A DNA stretch of 64,000 nucleotides from Pseudomonadota bacterium (GTDB lineage: Bacteria; Myxococcota_A; UBA796; GCA-2862545), in NCBI GenBank assembly GCA_005776945.1, contig SXOB01000090.1:29812-93811 (forward strand), read 5' to 3'. Below the pieces are notes generated by a model that saw nothing but the letters and a program-made list of their open reading frames with translations, had not been told where the DNA came from and did not search any database. Both the position numbers and the translations under genes were made by a program. Shown piece by piece: positions 59,308 through 64,000 of this stretch. Positions within the stretch are counted from its first letter, which is position 1, and each line of letters starts with the position of its first letter.

Positions 59308-61062
59308 CTACTCTCCGACGGCGAGCAACGGGCTCGTCGCGCGCCAGTGCTTGTCGAGCGCGACCGCCAGAGGCGCTCCCGTGAGTGGGAATTCTGGGGG
59401 GCGGACGCCGTCGGGTACCTGAAGAAAGGCCACGGCACCGCCGACGCGTCCGGCTTCCGCTTGGATGCGCACCGCAGTGCTCAGATTGCCGGAGGTGTAG
59501 GCCACCTCGGCCAAGCCCTGAGCGTCGGTCCGAATCGTCACGGGCATCGTGCCACCGCCATGCTCGACGGCCAGGCTGACCTCGACGTTGGGGACCGGCA
59601 GTCCAAACGCATCGACTGTCGCCACGCGAACGGGCATTTCTGCCACGCCGTCATTCCGGACCGTGCGACGGCCCGGCGTCAGAACGACATGCCGCAGGGG
59701 ATTCTCGCTTGCGGCGGAACGCACCTGGCACCGCACCTCGACCGCCGAGCCGACCGCCGGCTGGAACGACTGCGTGTAGGTGCCCGCGCCGGCGTCCTTC
59801 ATCACGCCTGTGGCCTTGGCGCCGAAGGCGGCACACTCAACGGCGCGCCCGGCAAGGCCGTTGCCGGCCGCGTCGAGCGCCTTGGCCGTCAGATCGAGCG
59901 TTCCTTTGGACGTGTCCGCGGTCAGCTCCACGCGGTCCGGACGGGCGGGGACCAGCGTCGTGTCGACGCGCACCGGCGGCGCCGCGCTTCCCTCGACGGT
60001 CACCTCCAACCACGCCGGAGTCGCCTGCGGGACGTCGGTCGCCGTCCACGTCAGTTCGTACCGCCCGCCCTCCTTGAGCTTGGCCTCTGTCGCGGCCCCG
60101 TGGCTCGCCTTGACGACGAGCTTGGCCGTGCCGTCCGGCTTGCCTTTGGCGTCGACGTGGAGGAGCGCGACGGGAACCGGAACACCCGCCGGCACGTTGC
60201 GCGGCAGCGGCATGAAGCCGACCCGCGGTCCTTCGACGATGCCGAGGTCGAGCGGTTCTTCGCGGACCTTGCCGGCGGGGTCGACGCGCACGACCGTCCC
60301 CTTCGCGACCCCTGGCGGAACCTCAGCGACGATGACCGCGCCTTTGGGCCCGCCCTGCATCGGGCCGAACTCGCGGTCCCCTACCCGCAGCATGACGACT
60401 TCCTCGACGCCGGCCGTGATCGTGTACGGGCGCGTGATCGAGACCGGCAGCGTGACCCAACCGTAGGCGGGGCCCGTCGCGCCCTCGTCGTGGACGCCGA
60501 CGACGGCGACGTAAGGCGACGTCGACTTGGCGTTGGCGCCCAAGTGTACCTTGTGTACACCACCCCCCAAGGCCAACGGCTTGTCCGCCGTTCCGACGTT
60601 CGTCGTCGCACGCACCCAGGTGCCAAGGTCGCCGCCCGTCGCCGTCACCATCGCGTCGTGACGCTGGCCGACGACGAGGTGGTCGGGGACGGACTTCACC
60701 TCCAACTTCTGCGGCCACGGCGCAAGGACGAGGATCATCGCGGAGCTGTTCACGAGCTTCTTGTCCGGCGTGCGCCCGTTGATCGCGACGTTGACGTCCA
60801 TCGGTTCCGAGAGGTGCGGCGGAACGAAGGTGAAGCTGTAGATGCCTGGGACGACCTCGGCCCACCCTGACGCGCTCCCGCGGGAAGCCCGCGATGTCAG
60901 CCGCAGGTCCTTCATGGGCTGACCTTTGGTGTCCAGCGCGATCAACGTCACCTCGACCGCCCTGGCGTCCCCGGCCACCTCGCTGACCGTCAGGATCTCC
61001 ACCAGGCCGTCGTCCGAAAGGGGTGCAGCCAATGCCATGGTCGCGAGCAACAGGGGTGCCAT
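59308..61062 (-). CDS. Exported multi-Ig-like (invasin/Big-type) protein
   Basis: A 584-residue exported protein. The ATG at 61062 follows GGAGG; signal MAPLLLATMALAAP. Most of the sequence is beta-rich with repeated Ig-like signatures: VEVTLIALDTKGQPMKDLRL, PVALLHVDAKGKPDGTAKLV, DLTAKALDAAGNGLAGRAVE and PVRVATVDAFGLPVPNVEVS (the D..G.P..nv.v pattern of bacterial Ig-like group 1 domains), about five or six domains of 85-100 residues. No catalytic motif or C-terminal anchor seen. It could be a structural or adhesive envelope protein. Confidence 0.75.
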   Translation of the reverse strand: MAPLLLATMALAAPLSDDGLVEILTVSEVAGDARAVEVTLIALDTKGQPMKDLRLTSRASRGSASGWAEVVPGIYSFTFVPPHLSEPMDVNVAINGRTPDKKLVNSSAMILVLAPWPQKLEVKSVPDHLVVGQRHDAMVTATGGDLGTWVRATTNVGTADKPLALGGGVHKVHLGANAKSTSPYVAVVGVHDEGATGPAYGWVTLPVSITRPYTITAGVEEVVMLRVGDREFGPMQGGPKGAVIVAEVPPGVAKGTVVRVDPAGKVREEPLDLGIVEGPRVGFMPLPRNVPAGVPVPVALLHVDAKGKPDGTAKLVVKASHGAATEAKLKEGGRYELTWTATDVPQATPAWLEVTVEGSAAPPVRVDTTLVPARPDRVELTADTSKGTLDLTAKALDAAGNGLAGRAVECAAFGAKATGVMKDAGAGTYTQSFQPAVGSAVEVRCQVRSAASENPLRHVVLTPGRRTVRNDGVAEMPVRVATVDAFGLPVPNVEVSLAVEHGGGTMPVTIRTDAQGLAEVAYTSGNLSTAVRIQAEAGRVGGAVAFLQVPDGVRPPEFPLTGAPLAVALDKHWRATSPLLAVGE

Positions 61063-61118
61063 CGGGCCTCCGTGCGCGCATCTACCTGGATTCTGGCGTC
61101 GCGTAGGCGCCTTGACGC

Positions 61119-62024
61119 TCACTGAACGATGTGCATGGCTCGGAAACGCTGATCCGCGGTTTCGCGGTCCTTACAGGCCTGCCCGTTCGTCTCGATTCCG
61201 CCGTCGTCGGACAACACCCACCAGCCCGTCGCAGTCGGCACGATCGCTTCCGCCCGCAAGCCCGAAGGGACGTCCACGACGTGCTGCGCACCGCCGTCCC
61301 GCGGCACCCACCGGTAAATCGCATGACCCTCGTCCGCCGACGACACGGCGCCTGCGAGCACCATCAGCGCCGGCCCCTGAACCACGAGGTCGCGCACTCC
61401 GCGCCCACCAAGGTCCAACGTATGCATCATCCCGCCCTGGGCGGTCAATGCCACCACCCGGGCGCGACCCTGACTGTCCAGAGGTCCGCGAAAGCCAATC
61501 CACCAAGTCCCGTCAGGCGTCTTCGCAGCGCCCTCGATGTTGAGACCCCCCGGCGTCTTGGGCGGCAAGGTCGACGCGGGCGCCAGCCAGTCCGCCACGC
61601 CCGGAACCGCTGCCAATCGGTCCAGCAGATCGGTCTGGCGCGGGCCCACGGCGCGGATCCCGACGTGCGTTCCATCCCATGTCAGCCGTGTAGGCAACAC
61701 GACCGCGCGGTCGGGGGCTTCTTCGCCGTCTTTCTTTCGGCCGTGGGATCCCACCCACCACGCCTCCTCGCCCAACACCGCGACGGCTTCCAGGTCGCGC
61801 TCGGCGCTGCTCCCGAAAAGGGCCGAGAGGCCGAGGCTCACGACCGGGGCGCCACCTCGGGCCGGGTCGTAAACGCGAAGGACGTCGTCCTCGTCGCCTG
61901 CCACCACCCAGCGTTCACCGACCGCAACTGCGGCCGAAGCGTCACACGTCCCCTCGAACCAGCGGACGCCGTCTTCGTCCATCGGCGCCTGCCCGCGAGC
62001 GCACCCCGCGAGCAGCGCGATCAC
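61119..62024 (-). CDS. DUF3616-like lipoprotein
   Basis: A 301-residue predicted lipoprotein. GTG at 62024 overlaps the stop of the DUF4870 gene (GTGA), and an in-frame TAA directly precedes it, so the signal VIALLAGC (seven residues before Cys8) cannot be longer. The body is propeller-like with DUF3616 features: VAGDEDDVLRVYD, WWVGSHGRKKDGEEAPDRAV, GGLNIEGAAKTPDGTWWIGFRGPL and DLGGRGVRDLVVQG. DUF3616 proteins resemble lactonase or phytase-type propellers; activity unknown. Part of a minus-strand run behind uvrB. Confidence 0.85.
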   Translation of the reverse strand: MIALLAGCARGQAPMDEDGVRWFEGTCDASAAVAVGERWVVAGDEDDVLRVYDPARGGAPVVSLGLSALFGSSAERDLEAVAVLGEEAWWVGSHGRKKDGEEAPDRAVVLPTRLTWDGTHVGIRAVGPRQTDLLDRLAAVPGVADWLAPASTLPPKTPGGLNIEGAAKTPDGTWWIGFRGPLDSQGRARVVALTAQGGMMHTLDLGGRGVRDLVVQGPALMVLAGAVSSADEGHAIYRWVPRDGGAQHVVDVPSGLRAEAIVPTATGWWVLSDDGGIETNGQACKDRETADQRFRAMHIVQ

Positions 62025-62374
62025 TTACCGAAGCCGGACAGGCCCGGGTAGCAGTCCCACTTGCCGTTCCAGCCCTGGAACATGCCGTACAAGGGCACGA
62101 ACCACAGCGGGATGAGCAGAAGGTAGAGAACCGCGCCGATGCCGCAGGTGATCGTCGAGATGATGCTCACCAGAATGAAGCCGATGAGGTTCACCACGCC
62201 CATCACGAGGGCCTGGGTCGCATGGTACTTGACGAACGGCTTGTCCGCGAAGACGAGCATGAGGACCACGGGCCCGAGCAGCCAAGTGATCATGCCGAGC
62301 ACATGAGCCAAAAGACCGAACATCTTGTCGTCCGAGGTCGGCTCTTCTCCAACCGTCGTTGCGTGCGTGGCCAT
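62021..62374 (-). CDS. DUF4870 (Tic20-like) membrane protein
   Basis: A 117-residue inner-membrane protein. It has the DUF4870 outline: a soluble N-terminus with DDKMFGLLAHVLGMI, then three hydrophobic helices (WLLGPVVLMLVF; ALVMGVVNLIGFILVSIIS; IGAVLYLLLIPLWFVPL) and the FVKYHATQAL motif between helices one and two. The C-terminus YPGLSGFGK is soluble. ATG at 62374 after AGGAGG. Function of the family unknown. Located 53 bases after uvrB and coupled (GTGA) to the DUF3616 gene. Confidence 0.9.
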   Translation of the reverse strand: MATHATTVGEEPTSDDKMFGLLAHVLGMITWLLGPVVLMLVFADKPFVKYHATQALVMGVVNLIGFILVSIISTITCGIGAVLYLLLIPLWFVPLYGMFQGWNGKWDCYPGLSGFGK

Positions 62375-62427
62375 CGTGCCTCCTGAGCCGCCCGCTTAGC
62401 TCCTTGACGCCAAACGGCCACCGACCC

Positions 62428-64000
62428 TCACTGGGGCAGGCCTGCCGACTCGCTTTCCAGCAGGCGAATGCGGTCCCGCAACGATGCCGCCGTCTCGAAG
62501 TCGAGCCGCGCCGCCGCCTCCCGCATCTCTTTGCGTAGCCCTTCGAGGAGTCGTCCCAAAGCGCGCGGATCGCCCGGGCCAACGAGTTGAACGACCGGGG
62601 GCGCCCCCACCTCCCCGCCAAGCATCCGGGCAAGCGGGCTGTCGTTGGCGCGCAAGATGGTCGTCGGAGTGATCCCGTGGGCCATGTTGTAGGCCTCCTG
62701 GATCGCGCGACGGCGCTGGGTCTCGCCGATGGCGCGCGCCATGTTCTCCGTGACCCGGTCGGCGTAAAGGATGACGTGGCCGGCCACGTTGCGGGCCGCG
62801 CGCCCCATCGTCTGGATCAGGCTTCGCTCGTTGCGGAGGAAGCCCTCGCGGTCGGCGTCCATCACGACGACGAGCGACACCTCGGGCAGATCCAGCCCTT
62901 CGCGCAGCAAGTTGATCCCCACGAGCACGTCGAAGACGCCCGCGCGCAGGTCGCGAAGGATCTCGATGCGCTCCAACGTGTCGACGTCTGCGTGCAGCCA
63001 GCGCACTTTGAGGCCGACCTCGGCCCAGAACTCGGCCAGCTCCTGAGCCATCCGTTTCGTCATCACGGTGACGAGCGTCCGCTCGCCCTTCGCGATGCGC
63101 AAGCGGATCTCGGACAAGGCATCGTCGACCTGGATGTTCGACGGCCGCACCTCCACGGTCGGGTCGAGCAGGCCCGTGGGGCGGATGATCTGCTCGACGA
63201 GCCGCCCCTCGGCGGCCCGGCGCTCCCAGTCCCCTGGCGTCGCCGACACGTGGATGGCCTGCCGGACGAGCACTCGGAACTCATCAAAGGTGAGCGGCCG
63301 GTTGTCCAGCGCGCTCGGCAGCCGGAATCCGTGTTCGACGAGCACCTCTTTGCGGGCGCGGTCGCCACGCGACATCCCGCCAAGCTGCGGCAAGCTGATG
63401 TGGGACTCGTCGACCACAAGCAGCCAGTCCTTCGCGAAGTACTCGACCAGGGTCGGTGGGGGCATCCCGGCCGGACGCTGGCTGAGGTGCCGGCTGTAGT
63501 TCTCGATGCCTTTGCAGCGACCCGTTTCCCGGATCATCTCGAGATCCTGCAGCGTGCGCTGTTCGAGGCGCTGGGCCTCGAGCAGTCGGTCGCCGGCCCG
63601 CAGCGTTTCCAGGTTGGCGATGAGCTCCGTCGAAATCGTCTCGATCGCAGCCGTCAGACGGTCTTGGGGCGTCACGTAGTGGCTCGCCGGGTAGATCGCG
63701 GCGCGCTCCAACGCGCCCACCTTTCGCCCTCGTAGCGGGTCGATCAGGGAGATCTGCTCGACCTCGTCACCGAAGAGCTCGACACGAATCGCGACGTCGT
63801 CTTCGTAGGCGGGGAAGATGTCGATGACGTCGCCACGGACCCGGAACGTCCCCCGCCGGAAGTCGAGGTCGTTGCGTTCGTACTGAATCTCGACGAGCTT
63901 CCTCAGCATCGCCTCGCGGGCCACCTCTCGGCCCACTTCCAGGTGGAGCAACATGCCCTGGTAGGCTTCCGCGCTTCCTAGGCCGTAGATGCAGGAGACA
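62428..64000 (-). CDS. uvrB: Excinuclease ABC subunit B, 5' end beyond window
   Basis: The C-terminal about 523 residues of UvrB, the helicase-like damage-recognition subunit of nucleotide excision repair. The frame is open to the right edge; VSCIYGLGS before the first ATG is UvrB sequence, so the ATG at 63954 is internal. Helicase motifs: VDESH (motif II), SATPGDWE (III), LREGLDLPEVSLVVV (V) and RSLIQTMGRAARN (VI). The C-terminal UVR domain (LRKEMREAAARLDFETAASLRD) that contacts UvrA/UvrC is present. Cytoplasmic. Followed by DUF4870, DUF3616 and the Ig-like gene on the same strand. Confidence 0.97.
   Translation of the reverse strand, partial: VSCIYGLGSAEAYQGMLLHLEVGREVAREAMLRKLVEIQYERNDLDFRRGTFRVRGDVIDIFPAYEDDVAIRVELFGDEVEQISLIDPLRGRKVGALERAAIYPASHYVTPQDRLTAAIETISTELIANLETLRAGDRLLEAQRLEQRTLQDLEMIRETGRCKGIENYSRHLSQRPAGMPPPTLVEYFAKDWLLVVDESHISLPQLGGMSRGDRARKEVLVEHGFRLPSALDNRPLTFDEFRVLVRQAIHVSATPGDWERRAAEGRLVEQIIRPTGLLDPTVEVRPSNIQVDDALSEIRLRIAKGERTLVTVMTKRMAQELAEFWAEVGLKVRWLHADVDTLERIEILRDLRAGVFDVLVGINLLREGLDLPEVSLVVVMDADREGFLRNERSLIQTMGRAARNVAGHVILYADRVTENMARAIGETQRRRAIQEAYNMAHGITPTTILRANDSPLARMLGGEVGAPPVVQLVGPGDPRALGRLLEGLRKEMREAAARLDFETAASLRDRIRLLESESAGLPQ

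Noticed and set aside
1..64000. CRISPR arrays, tRNA, rRNA and phage genes
   Set aside because: Looked for regularly spaced repeats, cloverleaf-like segments and structural phage proteins; none seen. Repeats found are within coding sequence.

Overview
The window looks like a chromosomal segment of a high-GC myxobacterium-like organism (Myxococcota). Three family-specific markers support this: a MYXO-CTERM-like C-terminus (about 27925-28001), an AgmX/PglI-type C-terminal domain (41228-42184), and MopE-type putative metal-binding repeat lipoproteins (42781-43773, 45888-48545). It also has many secreted FG-GAP, cytochrome and DUF1501 proteins. The code is very dense: there is no gene-free stretch over 300 bases. 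I found no rRNA, tRNA, CRISPR array, insertion sequence or prophage.

Layout. 1-3627 (+): end of hflX, a Pal-like lipoprotein, an unknown lipoprotein and a 3'(2'),5'-bisphosphate nucleotidase-like enzyme. 6029-3646 (-): an unknown lipoprotein coupled to an aldehyde dehydrogenase. 6241-16716: two mirror-image three-gene cassettes that meet tail to tail at 11480/11487. Each has a CxxCH lipoprotein resembling the planctomycete PSCyt2/DUF1549 group (A), a Tat-exported DUF1501 protein (B), and a lipoprotein fusing a mono-haem cytochrome c domain to a long beta-helix-like repeat array (C). 16837-20647 (+): TetR regulator, esterase, and a cytochrome/PHM-like/lamin-tail lipoprotein. 20811-28004: response regulator, unknown lipoproteins, FG-GAP propellers and a MYXO-CTERM propeller. 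28001-30698: RluA, a CDF metal transporter and an outer-membrane-like protein. 30748-39651 (+): a third A-B set in an operon with an UnbV-type propeller, an ASST-like protein and an intact copper-monooxygenase-like lipoprotein (D). 39641-48545: zinc-ribbon aldehyde dehydrogenase, AgmX/PglI protein, RNase HI, a broken MopE gene, a Thr-type sulfatase homologue, a beta-carbonic anhydrase and a large MopE gene. 48546-57618: mainly unknowns, a degenerate GGDEF protein, an ATP-grasp enzyme, an M74-type peptidase and two RCC1-like lipoproteins. 57687-64000: VWA and Cys-rich lipoproteins, an Ig-like protein, DUF3616, DUF4870 and uvrB, which runs off the right edge.

How it fits together. The dominant theme is an exported, envelope-anchored redox and surface programme: about 20 putative lipoproteins, three related A-B sets, single-haem cytochrome domains, and two PHM-type proteins of which one has lost its copper ligands. 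Overlapping stop/start codons (mostly GTGA) tie the sets into co-translated units. A textbook -35/-10 promoter with two small upstream palindromes precedes cassette 1, and a good promoter next to a palindrome lies between tetR and cassette 2. The function of the A/B/C/D sets is not known to me. Statements about their job are inference.
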